Source: Fannyhessea vaginae DSM 15829
Lineage (GTDB): Bacteria > Actinomycetota > Coriobacteriia > Coriobacteriales > Atopobiaceae
Assembly: GCF_000159235.2 (NCBI RefSeq)
Contig: NZ_ACGK02000001.1
Span: 186,001 to 250,000, forward strand
Reading direction: 5' to 3'
DNA length: 64,000 bases
The notes under the pieces were generated by a model. That model did no database searches, was not told the origin of the DNA, and worked only from the letters and a program-made list of their open reading frames with translations. The position numbers and the translations under genes are program-made. Positions 53,015-63,200 of the stretch are shown piece after piece (within the stretch, counting starts at the first letter, position 1; each line of letters starts with the position of its first letter).

Positions 53015-54490
53015 ATGGATATTCCAGGAATTTTATTAGCATGTTGGTCGTTCTTTGCTAAAAATATTCTTACTCAACCGCAGTTTATGATTGGTTTTAT
53101 CGTACTGATCGGTTATGTCCTGCTTAAAAAGCCCTGGTATGAATGCTTGGCAGGCTTTTTAAAGGCAACATGTGGATACTTGATTTTGTGCGTAGGTTCA
53201 GGCGGCTTGGTCAAAAACTTCCGTCCTATTTTGGTTGGTTTGAGAGACCGCTTTAATTTAAGCGCAATGGTTATCGATCCATACTTTGGTCAAAATGCAG
53301 TAACTGCAGGTGTTGAAGAAACATTTGGTCGTATGTTCGGCGACGTTATGTTGCTTTTGTTATTCGCATTTATTATCAACATCATTGTTGTTCGCTTTAA
53401 CAAACTTACTAAACTTCGTGCTATCTTTACCACAGGTCACGTACAAGTTCAGCAAGCATCTACTGCGTTCTGGATTATTTTGTTCTGCTATCCATTTATG
53501 GGTCGCTGGGAAATCTTGGCAATCATGTCAGTTATCTTGGGTCTGTACTGGGCTGTAGGTTCAAACCTTACCATTGGTATTTGCCAAGACTTAACTGATG
53601 GTGGTGGCTTTGCTGTTGCTCACCAGCAGATGTTTGGTTTAACGTTCTTTGCTAAAGTTGCAGAACTCTTTAAGCCTAAAGATGGAAAAGAGCCTAAGCG
53701 TATGGAAGATGTTGAGCTTCCTGGTTGGCTTTCAATCTTCAACGAGAACATGGTTTCAACTTCTATTTTGATGCTTTTGTTCTTTGGTATTATTTTGGCT
53801 GTTTTAGGCAAGGATTACCTTGTTGCGCTTAAAGCGCTTAAACCTGAAGATGACTTCTTCTTCTACATTCTTCAAACAAGTTTGTACTTTGCTGTTTATC
53901 TGGCAATCTTACAACTTGGTGTTCGTACCTTCGTGGGAGAGCTTACCGAGAGCTTCCAAGGTATCTCTAATACCATTCTTCCAGGTGCAGTTCCTGGTAT
54001 CGATATTGCAGCAACCTTTGCTTTTGGTTCGCCAAACGCTGCAACCATCGGCTTCTTGGCTGGTGCTGTAGGACAATTTATTACCATTGCCCTTCTTATT
54101 ATTTGCCAGTCACCAACTATTGTTATCGCAGGCTTTATTCCAGTCTTCTTTGATAACGCTGCTATTGGTGTATTTGCTAATAACCGTGGTGGTTACAAGG
54201 CCGCGCTTGTTCTGCCTTTCATTTCTGGTGTTGTTCAAGTTTTGGGTTCAGCACTGTTTGCAAGCTGGATTGGTTTGGCTGCATACGGTGGATACCTTGG
54301 TATGCTCGACTGGGCAACGGTATGGCCAGTTGCAACCCTTGTTATGAAATACCTTCCATTCGTTGGTATCGCAATTGTTATCGTTGTTCTGCTTGCTATT
54401 CCACAGCTTCAATACCGTGCTAACCCCAAGGGTTACTTTATGCAGGTAGAGGATTACGAAAAATACAAAGCAGAATTCAAAAAGGCATAA
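53015..54490 (+). CDS. ulaA: Ascorbate PTS enzyme IIC permease
   Basis: 491 residues with about eleven membrane helices. It matches UlaA/SgaT in its N-terminal LVGLRDRF stretch, the glycine-rich GICQDLTDGGGFAVAHQQ, and the FAFGSPNAATIGFLAGAVGQF region. It takes up L-ascorbate with phosphorylation. AAAGGAGG lies just before the ATG. A strong hairpin follows the stop codon. Confidence 0.95.
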   Translation: MDIPGILLACWSFFAKNILTQPQFMIGFIVLIGYVLLKKPWYECLAGFLKATCGYLILCVGSGGLVKNFRPILVGLRDRFNLSAMVIDPYFGQNAVTAGVEETFGRMFGDVMLLLLFAFIINIIVVRFNKLTKLRAIFTTGHVQVQQASTAFWIILFCYPFMGRWEILAIMSVILGLYWAVGSNLTIGICQDLTDGGGFAVAHQQMFGLTFFAKVAELFKPKDGKEPKRMEDVELPGWLSIFNENMVSTSILMLLFFGIILAVLGKDYLVALKALKPEDDFFFYILQTSLYFAVYLAILQLGVRTFVGELTESFQGISNTILPGAVPGIDIAATFAFGSPNAATIGFLAGAVGQFITIALLIICQSPTIVIAGFIPVFFDNAAIGVFANNRGGYKAALVLPFISGVVQVLGSALFASWIGLAAYGGYLGMLDWATVWPVATLVMKYLPFVGIAIVIVVLLAIPQLQYRANPKGYFMQVEDYEKYKAEFKKA

Positions 54491-54527
54491 GCTTTAGCGT
54501 CTTTACTTTGTATGTGTTGATTTAAGT

Positions 54528-54572
54528 GCGTGCTCATAGGGTGTTTGTTGAGCACCTGAGCACGCGCTTTTG
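54528..54572 (+). terminator. Hairpin in the ula operon between IIC and IIB genes
   Basis: GCGTGCTCA (54528-54536) pairs with TGAGCACGC (54557-54565), with further pairing inside the loop (GGTG/CACC), followed by GCTTTTG. It is terminator-like but within an operon, so it is probably partial termination or an RNA-processing barrier. Confidence 0.65.
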
Positions 54573-54618
54573 TTTGAATTGCGTTTGATACGCGCACTGT
54601 TTATTTTAGGAGGACATC

Positions 54619-54918
54619 ATGCGTGTTTTGGTTTCTTGTGCTAATGGTTCTGGAACTTCTTTAATGCTTTTGCAAACGGCTACTAAGGCTCTTACCGCTT
54701 TAGGATACAAGGTTACCGCAAGCAATCACACCTCTATTGCCGAGGGTAAAAGCACCGCTAAAAGTTACGACGTTGTTTTCACACCACTTAACTTTGTAAA
54801 CATGTTTGACGACGCTGCTAAACAAGGCGTTACCGTTATTGGTGTTCGCAATGTTATGAGCGTTCCCGAGTGCAAACAGCGCATCGAAGAGAGCGATCTT
54901 AAGAGCAAAAATCTTTAA
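54619..54918 (+). CDS. ulaB: Ascorbate PTS enzyme IIB component
   Basis: 99 residues with the phosphorylated cysteine C7 in VSCANGSGTSLML. It transfers phosphate from UlaC to ascorbate bound by UlaA. AGGAGG precedes the ATG. The 128-base gap from ulaA contains a hairpin, suggesting the two parts of the operon may be expressed at different levels. Confidence 0.94.
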   Translation: MRVLVSCANGSGTSLMLLQTATKALTALGYKVTASNHTSIAEGKSTAKSYDVVFTPLNFVNMFDDAAKQGVTVIGVRNVMSVPECKQRIEESDLKSKNL

Positions 54919-54956
54919 ACACCAAGAAAATTAAGAAATCTCAAAAGGAGTAAATT

Positions 54957-55595
54957 ATGGCATTACCTATGCTTCAGATAGCTTGCGATCATAATGATTT
55001 ACCAAGCGCATTGGCAGACATTAAAGCAGTTGGAGACGTAGTAGACATTTTGGAAGTAGGAACCATCCTTATTCTTCAAGAGGGTCAAAAAGCTATCAAA
55101 TGCTTTAGATCAATGTATCCTAACAAACTGATTGTTGCTGATCCTAAATGTGCTGACGCAGGTGGAACTGTTGCTAAAAATGTTCACGACGGTGGTGCCA
55201 ACTTTATGACATGCATTTGTTGTGCAACACTTCCTACCATGGCTGCAGCCGCTAAAGAGGTTGACGCTGTTCAGGTAGAACTGTATGGTGACTGGACATT
55301 TGAGCAGGCACAAGGCTGGCTTGATACGGGAATTGAGCAGGCAGTATACCACCAAAGCCGCGATGCTTTACTTGCTGGTCAAACTTGGGGCGAAAAAGAC
55401 CTTACCAAGATTAAAAAACTTTGTGACATGGGCTTTAAGGTATCGGTAACTGGTGGTTTGAATGTCAACACACTTGAGCTGTTCCGCGGCATTCCTGTAT
55501 ACACCTTTATTGCAGGCCGTGGTATTACGCAGGCTCCAGATCCTCGTCAGGCTGCTGTAGACTTCCAAAACAAGATTAAAGAAATTTGGGGCTAA
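54957..55595 (+). CDS. ulaD: 3-keto-L-gulonate 6-phosphate decarboxylase
   Basis: 212 residues of the orotidine-decarboxylase superfamily, with active-site DPKCAD (D-x-K-x-x-D pattern), GGANFMTCICCA, VELYGDWTFEQAQ and the phosphate-binding end TGGLN and AGRGI. It makes L-xylulose 5-phosphate and CO2. AAAGGAG precedes the ATG. The hexulose-phosphate synthase relatives share the fold, but the neighbours settle the assignment. Confidence 0.94.
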   Translation: MALPMLQIACDHNDLPSALADIKAVGDVVDILEVGTILILQEGQKAIKCFRSMYPNKLIVADPKCADAGGTVAKNVHDGGANFMTCICCATLPTMAAAAKEVDAVQVELYGDWTFEQAQGWLDTGIEQAVYHQSRDALLAGQTWGEKDLTKIKKLCDMGFKVSVTGGLNVNTLELFRGIPVYTFIAGRGITQAPDPRQAAVDFQNKIKEIWG

Positions 55596-55641
55596 TAACC
55601 CATACGCTCATAATGAGTCATGAAGAGATTGGACGTGCAAT

Positions 55642-56499
55642 ATGGCACATTTAGGCATTTATGAGAAGGCTTTGCCTAAGAATGTTTCTTGGAAAGATCG
55701 TCTTTTACTTGCAAAAAAACTTGGCTTTAATTTTGTAGAAATGTCAGTAGACGAGACTGACGAGCGTTTGGCTCGACTTGATTGGACAAAGCAAGAGCGC
55801 AAAGAGCTTATCGATGCTGAATACGAAGTTGGCCTTAAGGTTTATTCCATGTGTTTAAGTGGTCATCGTCGTTTTCCGTTTGGTTCAAGCGATCCTGATA
55901 CGCGTAGCCATGGTTTACAGATTATGAAAAAAGCCATAGACTTGGCCTCTGATTTGGGTATACGTAATATTCAGCTTGCTGGATATGATGTGTACTATGA
56001 GCCAAAGACGCTTACATCGCGTGCTTACTTTATGGAAAACCTGCAAAAGGCTGTTGCAATGGCTGCCGAAAAGCAAGTGATGCTTTCGATCGAAATTATG
56101 GACGATCCGTTCATTAATTCGGTTACCAAGTTCAATAAAATTAAAAAGCAGATACATTCTCCGTGGTTGCAGGTATACCCCGACCTTGGAAATTTGAACG
56201 CGTGGCCTGAAAACGATGTTGAAGCCGAACTTGAATTAGGTATCGATGAAATCGCAGCTCTTCACGTAAAAGATACGCTTAATGTAACCGATACCTTTAA
56301 GGGCAAATTCAAAAACGTTCCCTTTGGTGAGGGTCAAGTAGACTTTTTGGGCTGCTTTAAGACCTTAAAGCGCCTGGGATATAACGGAACCTTTATGCTT
56401 GAGATGTGGAGCGAAACCTCCGATGATCCCGAGGCTGAAATCAAGAAAGCACTTGCCTATACTTTGCCGATTTTCAAGGAGGCAGGCTATGAGTTTTAA
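55642..56499 (+). CDS. ulaE: L-xylulose 5-phosphate 3-epimerase
   Basis: 285 residues of the xylose-isomerase-like TIM barrel. Metal and substrate residues lie in SIEIMDDPFINS, VYPDLGNLNAW, HVKDT and FMLEMWSE. It makes L-ribulose 5-phosphate. It overlaps ulaF by 11 bases. Confidence 0.94.
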   Translation: MAHLGIYEKALPKNVSWKDRLLLAKKLGFNFVEMSVDETDERLARLDWTKQERKELIDAEYEVGLKVYSMCLSGHRRFPFGSSDPDTRSHGLQIMKKAIDLASDLGIRNIQLAGYDVYYEPKTLTSRAYFMENLQKAVAMAAEKQVMLSIEIMDDPFINSVTKFNKIKKQIHSPWLQVYPDLGNLNAWPENDVEAELELGIDEIAALHVKDTLNVTDTFKGKFKNVPFGEGQVDFLGCFKTLKRLGYNGTFMLEMWSETSDDPEAEIKKALAYTLPIFKEAGYEF

Positions 56500-57262
56500 T
56501 AGCGAAGAGTTGCTTCATTGTCGCGAAGTTGAAGCTATGTGCGAGCGCGTTTGCGCGGCAAATTGTCGCTTGCCAGAGCTGGGATTAGTTACGCTTACCT
56601 GGGGAAATGTTGCTGAGGTTAATCGCGATTTAGGCGTTATTGTCATTAAACCTAGTGGTGTACCTTACGAAACTATGAAGCCTTCCGATATGGTGGTAAC
56701 CACATTGGACGGCAATGTTTTGGGCGAGCACAGCCTTCGTCCTTCGTCTGATTTACCAACAGACGTTGTACTCTTTAGAGAGTTTCCTCAAATCAACGCT
56801 ATTACGCACACACATAGCGTTCAAGGCGCTGCATGGGCGCAGGCAGGGCGTGATGTGCCGGTATATGGAACAACGCATGCAGATAATTTTTACGGCCCTA
56901 TTCCGTGCACGCGCGATTTAACTCAACAAGAGGTTGAAGAAGCGTACGAAGAAAACACGGGCAAGGTCATTGTAGAAACCTTTAGGACTCGTAATATCGA
57001 TCCTGTTGCTACACCAGGCGTTCTTGTGCGTAATCATGGAACATTTTCATGGGGAAACACTCCTATGAAATCTGTTGAGGTGGGTAAGGTTATCGAAACC
57101 GTTTGTGATATGGCTGAGCGCACCGAAGATCTTATGGGTCGCGTGCGTCCAAGTGCAGGTGAGCAACCTTTTGAGCCGATTCCTCAGTATTATCTTGATA
57201 AGCACTATTTTAGAAAACACGGTGCTCATGCATATTACGGACAACCTGGCGACGCTCATTAG
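56489..57262 (+). CDS. ulaF: L-ribulose 5-phosphate 4-epimerase
   Basis: 257 residues from ATG 56489, with AAGGAGG eight bases upstream inside the end of ulaE; an upstream extension in another part of ulaE is rejected. It is an AraD-family class II aldolase fold with GNVAEV, KPSGV, ITHTHSVQGAAWAQ (metal-binding histidines), TTHADNFYG and RNHGTFSWG. The product is D-xylulose 5-phosphate, the substrate of the next gene. It ends the ula genes. Confidence 0.94.
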   Translation: MSFNSEELLHCREVEAMCERVCAANCRLPELGLVTLTWGNVAEVNRDLGVIVIKPSGVPYETMKPSDMVVTTLDGNVLGEHSLRPSSDLPTDVVLFREFPQINAITHTHSVQGAAWAQAGRDVPVYGTTHADNFYGPIPCTRDLTQQEVEEAYEENTGKVIVETFRTRNIDPVATPGVLVRNHGTFSWGNTPMKSVEVGKVIETVCDMAERTEDLMGRVRPSAGEQPFEPIPQYYLDKHYFRKHGAHAYYGQPGDAH

Positions 57263-57332
57263 TACCTTGTGCATTGTAGGTTGTTCTGCTAGTTTTTCAC
57301 TGCAATATTGTGGTAGTTGAGGATATGCAAAT

Positions 57333-57365
57333 AAAAGGTGCCAGAGTGTTTTGGCACCTTTTATT
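57333..57365. terminator. Intrinsic terminator after ulaF
   Basis: AAAAGGTGCCA (57333-57343) and TGGCACCTTTT (57352-57362) form a perfect 11-bp stem with an 8-base loop, followed by ATT. Confidence 0.88.
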
Positions 57366-57481
57366 ATGAATAAATCTATTATGAATGGATTGTGTAAATC
57401 GATAAAAACCGCGCAACTTTCAACTAGTAAAACGTTTTATCACTTAGAGTTAGATGTGTAAAAAAGTATAAGGAGGACAAT

Positions 57482-59956
57482 ATGGGTCAACCGGTATTGG
57501 GTACACCGTGGCATAAACTCGGGAAGTCTGTATCTGAAGAAGAACTTGAAGCTGTTGATAAGTATTGGCGTTGTGCTAATTACTTGTCTATTGGACAAAT
57601 TTATTTACGCAGCAACCCTTTGATGAAGGGTGATTTTAATCGTGACGATATTAAATATCGTTTGGTAGGCCACTGGGGAACTACGCCAGGCTTAAACTTT
57701 TTGTTTGGTCACGTTAATCGTCTTATTCACGACCACAACCAAAATACGGTTTTCTTAATGGGACCAGGTCACGGCGGACCTGCTGGTACCGCGCAGTCAC
57801 TTTTGGACGGAACATACACCGAAACCTATCCGCGCATTACAAAAGACGAAGCAGGCTTGCAAAAGTTCTTCCGTCAATTCTCATATCCAGGAGGTATTCC
57901 TTCGCACTATGCGCCCGAAACACCTGGTTCTATTCATGAGGGTGGAGAGCTTGGTTATGTATTGTCACACGCGTATGGTGCTGTTTTGGACAATCCATCG
58001 CTATTGGCTGTAGCTGTAGTAGGCGATGGCGAATCAGAAACCGGTCCTTTGGCAACAAGCTGGCAAACCAACAAGTTCCTTGATCCACTAACCGACGGTA
58101 TTGTGTTGCCAATTTTACATCTTAACGGCTATAAAATTGCTAACCCATCAATTTTGTCGCGTATTAGTGGCGAAGAACGCGATGAATTCTTCCGTGGTAT
58201 GGGCTATCACCCCTATGTATTTACAGCTGGTTTTGACGACGAAGACCATTCATCTATTCACCGTCGTTTTGCGGCACTTCTTGAGACGGTATTCGATGAA
58301 ATTTGCAATATTAAGACGCGTGCTCAAGCAGGCGAAGAGGCTCGTCCTGCGTATCCTATGATCGTGTTCCGCACTCCTAAAGGATGGACATGCCCAGCTT
58401 ATATAGACGGTAAAAAGACCGAGGGTTCTTGGCGCGCTCATCAGGTGCCTTTAGCATCTGCTCGTGATACCGAAGCTCACTTTGAGGTTTTGAAAAATTG
58501 GATGAAATCCTATAAACCCGAAGAGCTTTTTGATGAAAACGGTGCAATTAAAAGTGATGTTGTTGCAGCTATGCCTCAAGGTGATTTAAGACTTGGTGCT
58601 AACCCCAACGCAAATGGTGGTAAGCTTCGTCATAACCTTGATCTTCCAGATGCCAAAGACTTTGCTATTGACGTAGAAAAAGGTGGACATGGTTGCGGTG
58701 CTGTAGAAGCAACACGCGTTTTGGGCGATTTCACGGCCGAAGTTATCAACAAGAACCGCGATTCGTTCCGTATTTTTGGACCCGATGAAACCGCTTCAAA
58801 CCGTTTGCAGCCGTCCTATCGTGTAACCGATAAACAATGGTTTGGCGAAATAAACGCTGATCCTCAAAATGATGAGCACATGGCTCCTGTTGGAAACGTT
58901 ATCGAGCAGCTTTCTGAGCACCAATGCGAAGGACTGTTAGAGGGCTATGTGTTAACTGGTCGTAATGGTATTTGGTCGAGCTACGAATCATTTGTACACG
59001 TCGTAGACTCCATGATTAACCAGCACTGCAAGTGGCTGGAAGCATGCGTTCGCCATATTCCTTGGCGTCGTCCTATCTCGGGAATTAACCTTTTGATTTC
59101 AAGCCACGTTTGGCGTCAGGATCACAATGGATTCTCGCACCAAGATCCTGGTTTTGTGGACATTATGCTTAACAAGAGCTTTAACAATGACCACGTAACC
59201 AATATCTACTTCCCAGCTGACGCAAATCTTTTGTTGGCTGTTGCCGAGCGTGCATTTACATCAACCAACTGCTTTAATGCTATCTTTGCTGGTAAACAAC
59301 CTGCTCCTACCTGGGTTACGCTTGACGACGCGCGTGAAGAGCTTAAACGCGGTGTTGTTGAGTGGAAATGGGCGTCTACCGTACAAAAGGGAGAAGAGCC
59401 TGATCTTGTTATTGCGTCGTGCGGCGACGTACCTACGCAAGAAGCGCTTGCCGCCGTTGAGTTGCTTGATAAGTTGGGCGTTCATGTTCGTTTTGTAAAC
59501 GTTGTTGATCTCCTTAAGATTCAAAATGCTCAAGAAAACGATCAAGCAATTTCTGACGAGGAATTTGTCAAACTCTTCTCTGCTGATAAGCCCGTTTTGT
59601 TTGCGTTCCACGCATATGCTGGTAGCATTCGTCGTTTGATTTGGAATCGTCCAAATCACGATAACTTCTGTGTTCACGGATACGAAGAGCAAGGTTCTAC
59701 CACAACGCCATATGATATGGTTCGTCAAAATCATATGGATCGCTGGGCTTTGGCTCAAGACGCTTTACGCTTGGTTGACGCAGATAAGTGGAAGGATCAG
59801 ATTGACGCTTGGGAGAAGTTCCGTGCTGATGCGTTCCAGTTTGCGGTCGATAAGGGCTATGACCACCCTGCCTTTACCGATTGGAGATGGCACGACGCAA
59901 AGGACTCTGCCGAGGTTTTGTCTGCAACTAAAGCAACGGGCGGAGATAACGAGTAA
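57482..59956 (+). CDS. xfp: Xylulose 5-phosphate / fructose 6-phosphate phosphoketolase
   Basis: 824 residues, normal for the family. The N-terminal thiamine-diphosphate domain has [30 protein letters not shown] and the cofactor motif [19 protein letters not shown]. Histidines in HGGP, HLNGYK and [18 protein letters not shown] line the active site. It cleaves xylulose 5-phosphate (and usually fructose 6-phosphate) with phosphate to acetyl phosphate and an aldose phosphate. AAGGAGG precedes the ATG. It has its own upstream gap and terminator, so it is separately transcribed but placed as the outlet of the ascorbate pathway. Confidence 0.95.
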   Translation: MGQPVLGTPWHKLGKSVSEEELEAVDKYWRCANYLSIGQIYLRSNPLMKGDFNRDDIKYRLVGHWGTTPGLNFLFGHVNRLIHDHNQNTVFLMGPGHGGPAGTAQSLLDGTYTETYPRITKDEAGLQKFFRQFSYPGGIPSHYAPETPGSIHEGGELGYVLSHAYGAVLDNPSLLAVAVVGDGESETGPLATSWQTNKFLDPLTDGIVLPILHLNGYKIANPSILSRISGEERDEFFRGMGYHPYVFTAGFDDEDHSSIHRRFAALLETVFDEICNIKTRAQAGEEARPAYPMIVFRTPKGWTCPAYIDGKKTEGSWRAHQVPLASARDTEAHFEVLKNWMKSYKPEELFDENGAIKSDVVAAMPQGDLRLGANPNANGGKLRHNLDLPDAKDFAIDVEKGGHGCGAVEATRVLGDFTAEVINKNRDSFRIFGPDETASNRLQPSYRVTDKQWFGEINADPQNDEHMAPVGNVIEQLSEHQCEGLLEGYVLTGRNGIWSSYESFVHVVDSMINQHCKWLEACVRHIPWRRPISGINLLISSHVWRQDHNGFSHQDPGFVDIMLNKSFNNDHVTNIYFPADANLLLAVAERAFTSTNCFNAIFAGKQPAPTWVTLDDAREELKRGVVEWKWASTVQKGEEPDLVIASCGDVPTQEALAAVELLDKLGVHVRFVNVVDLLKIQNAQENDQAISDEEFVKLFSADKPVLFAFHAYAGSIRRLIWNRPNHDNFCVHGYEEQGSTTTPYDMVRQNHMDRWALAQDALRLVDADKWKDQIDAWEKFRADAFQFAVDKGYDHPAFTDWRWHDAKDSAEVLSATKATGGDNE

Positions 59957-60074
59957 GTGTCTGCGTTACTTTTTGTATTGCTTGTATGTGGTGTTGCGAT
60001 ATTTGCCATGTGGCTGTCAAACGTTTGCTGTTAAGCGTGTAACGCATTACAGCGGTTGATATGCACGTTATTGA

Positions 60075-60112
60075 AATACCCTCTTTTACCTGTGTATAAG
60101 AGGGTATTTTTT
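60075..60112 (+). terminator. Intrinsic terminator downstream of xfp
   Basis: AATACCCTCTT (60075-60085) and AAGAGGGTATT (60098-60108) form a perfect stem followed by TTTT. Confidence 0.88.
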
Positions 60113-60150
60113 ATGGCAAGACTGGTTTAAGATCAAACAAACCATGTATG

Positions 60151-60190
60151 AAAAAGCGCACATAGATTAGCTATGTGCGCTTTTTATATC
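60151..60190. terminator. Bidirectional terminator before the FG-GAP gene
   Basis: A perfect 15-bp stem (60151-60165 with 60171-60185) begins with AAAAAGCGCACATAG, has a 5-base loop ATTAG and ends in TTTTT. It serves xfp read-through and the convergent FG-GAP gene. With the hairpin at 60075 it explains most of the gap 59957-60290. Confidence 0.88.
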
Positions 60191-60290
60191 TCAACCGCTC
60201 TTAACTTTTTTAACTACGATATTAAACAAACTCGCCCACGCGCTTTATGAGTATGAGCACGTGGGGGATACGTATATTGGTCTTGTGTAC

Positions 60291-63200
60291 TTATTTTTTC
60301 GCGTGTTTCTTTGCGTGTTTGCGCGCAAACCCTAATCCAGCACCTAGCAAGCCAAAAGCTTCGCATATCCATGCGCTGAAGTTCAAAGCATCGCCTGTTT
60401 GAGGTGTGTGCTGCATAGACGTTTCACGTTTAAAGTGTGCTGCCTCATGATGGTTGTGGTCGCTATTCGAGGTATGGTTATCACTGTTTCCTGTTTCATT
60501 ATGTTCATCTGTTGTGGCGTCTGAAGCTTCACGAGGTAAAACACGATCAATTGCCACTGCCAACACGTGTGCAGAGTGTGCATAACCCTCTTGACCCGAT
60601 AGAGGATCATCAATTACGCCATCGCCTCCAATAGCAAGAGTTGGCTTACCAAGGAAATTGCCCACAAAGGCAAGAGAGCGACCAAACCGCGCTCGTTCTC
60701 CATCATCGCGGATAACGCCTACCTTGTTTCCAAGCTTGCTGATAGCGGTAACGCCTTGGGGAATGTCTTTTACACGAAGTATATAAGCAACACCGTTTTG
60801 ATCTTCTCTACCTGCTCCAATAGCTAAAAGAGCATCAGGATTATTTTTGCTTTGAGGTAGCGCGGCTACTGCCCAACCAAAACTGCTTTCTTGTGCTTTT
60901 CCAGTTAAAACATAAATAGCGGAATCGTTTTTCTGTACGTTTTCAGGGTCTATAACACGTTGCTTAGGTGCGGATTTTGTGCCAAGAACAAGCGCAACCC
61001 CGCCATTTCTTTGTTCGCTTATAGTACCGCCATCAAAACCGATTACAAAATCATCTAGACCGTCACCGTTAACATCGCCTGCATTTGCAACGCTGTTACC
61101 AGCTCCTAGTCGCCAAGAGGCATTGTCGGGCATGCTAAGCTCATAGCCTACAGACGACTTACCACTATCATTAGATGAGGCGTTCGTGACCACGGAACTC
61201 ATCGTATCTGCGCTTCTTGTAGCAGAGGCTGCATTAACACTATCAGAGAGTGTATTTTCCAAATCAACGGGTTTGTGTTCTTTTGAGCCATATACCACCC
61301 ACGCTTTTCCGGGTATATGACCCTGCGTGGTAAACGTGTTAAAGTCAGTGAGCACGTAATCGGCTATTCCGTCGCCATTAACGTCTCCTACTTGGGTAAA
61401 ACTACTAAGCGTATGATTCTTAGGCGTTTTGACCGTCCATAAAACGTCTGCATGAGCAGCTTCAAGGTCTTTGAGGTTGATATTGCGTCCATCTTTATTG
61501 CCTTTAAGAATATATGCGGTGCCGTAGCTTGCCTCTTTGCGACCCAGAGCAAAAGGTGTATTCGCAACAACAAAACCCACGTCAGCAAGTCCATCACCGT
61601 CAAAATCACCTACGCGCGTAACTTGATAACCTGCGCCACCCGCATCAGAAGGCATTTCTATTACATAACCGCGGTCAGGGGTAAGTTGATTAAGATTGGT
61701 TTTCGCTAAATCTTTTCCACCGTAAATAACCCATATTTTTCCTGTGGTAACAGAAGTTGCCGCTATATCATCTATGCCATCTCCATTAACGTCGCCAATG
61801 ATTGCCACGCTAAAGCCCATTGCCGAATCAGTTGCCGGGTTATCGGTTTTCTGTGGTCCTTTAATGGTAATAACGTCTTTGTTATCTGCAATTGTTGTTC
61901 CTTTGGTACCGCCTTGTGTGCCACCTGGTATAATCTGTATTTCTCCCGTAACGTTAAATACCCAGCCATGTGTGGGTGTTGAGTCTTCGTAAAATGGATC
62001 AAATTTATACTCAGAACGAATAGCGTTTCCCGAAACAATATCAGGCTTTCCGTCTCCTGTTACATCGCCCGTTGCTTGTGCAAGCGCACCTCCTAAACCA
62101 CTGGTAAACTCACCAAGCCATGATTTTTGATCAGCTTCGTTTACGGGTGTATACGCGGGCGCGGCACTTGGCGCTGGGGGTTCGGGATATAAGGGCTTGG
62201 CAGGCGGCGTTGTTTGGTGTTGTCTGCGCATATCAGCTGTCCATACGTCAACTTTTCCATTGGTATCTGCGGTGTATATAGTGCTTAGCTGGCTATCGCT
62301 GTCGCTTGGGGGCAGTACGCCCACAAAGTATCCTGCGTCGCCCTCGCCTTCTTCACTTGCTAAAAACGCTGATTGATTTGATGGAATACCATCCAAACCA
62401 AGTCCACTATTATGATTTTCTAAAAGGGCGGTTTCGCTTACTATAACTGCACCTGGATGCTCTTCGTGGTCGGGTCGAGCAATTACCAGCGCACCTTTAT
62501 TGTCTGGGTCGTATGCAGGAATATAACCCAGTGTCATTCCAATACGACCTCTATTTGTCTGGCGTATCAGTGTTCCAGCGTGTTCTTGTCCGCGCATAAC
62601 GGTGTTTTCAGATGTTGAGGAGGTTTGTACGTGAATATCTCCACGTGCCTCTTTGCTGCCAAAAATAACTGCCACGGCTCCCGTATTGCCATTTGCAAAA
62701 GGTGCGCCAATAGCAAAATCGTCACAATCATCGTCGTTTATGTCGCTCATAGCAACCATTGACGTGCCAAAACCGCCTTCGGTACCGTAAATAACAGTTC
62801 CCGCCTCATCCGCACTTCCACTCTCTGCACTTACGGGAATTGCATACACTTTATTCAGGCGAGGAAGTCCAATACCAACAGTTTGGTCTTCTCCGATAGC
62901 ATAGTTAAGAGGCGCAAGCGTTACGCGAGGCGCGCTTTGGGCAGTGGGGTCGCTACCATTGCTTAAGTCGTTTTCTGCAAGCTCCCATACTTTGGTTGCT
63001 TTTGCACCGTTTGTGTCCGATGTTGGTATTGATTCGTACCAATACAACTTTTTACCAGCTGCAACATACATTCCTGGTACGTCGAAAGCCGATGTTGCTG
63101 ACGTGATGGCATATACGTTGTCGCTAAACGTAAGCGTCGAGGACACTACAAACTCTTGCGCCTGTGCGGCGGTGCTGTTGGCCGCCGCATTCTGTGATAG

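Noticed and set aside
59261..59758. 165-residue open frame opposite xfp
   Set aside because: It is fully antisense to a conserved enzyme and shows no independent signal.
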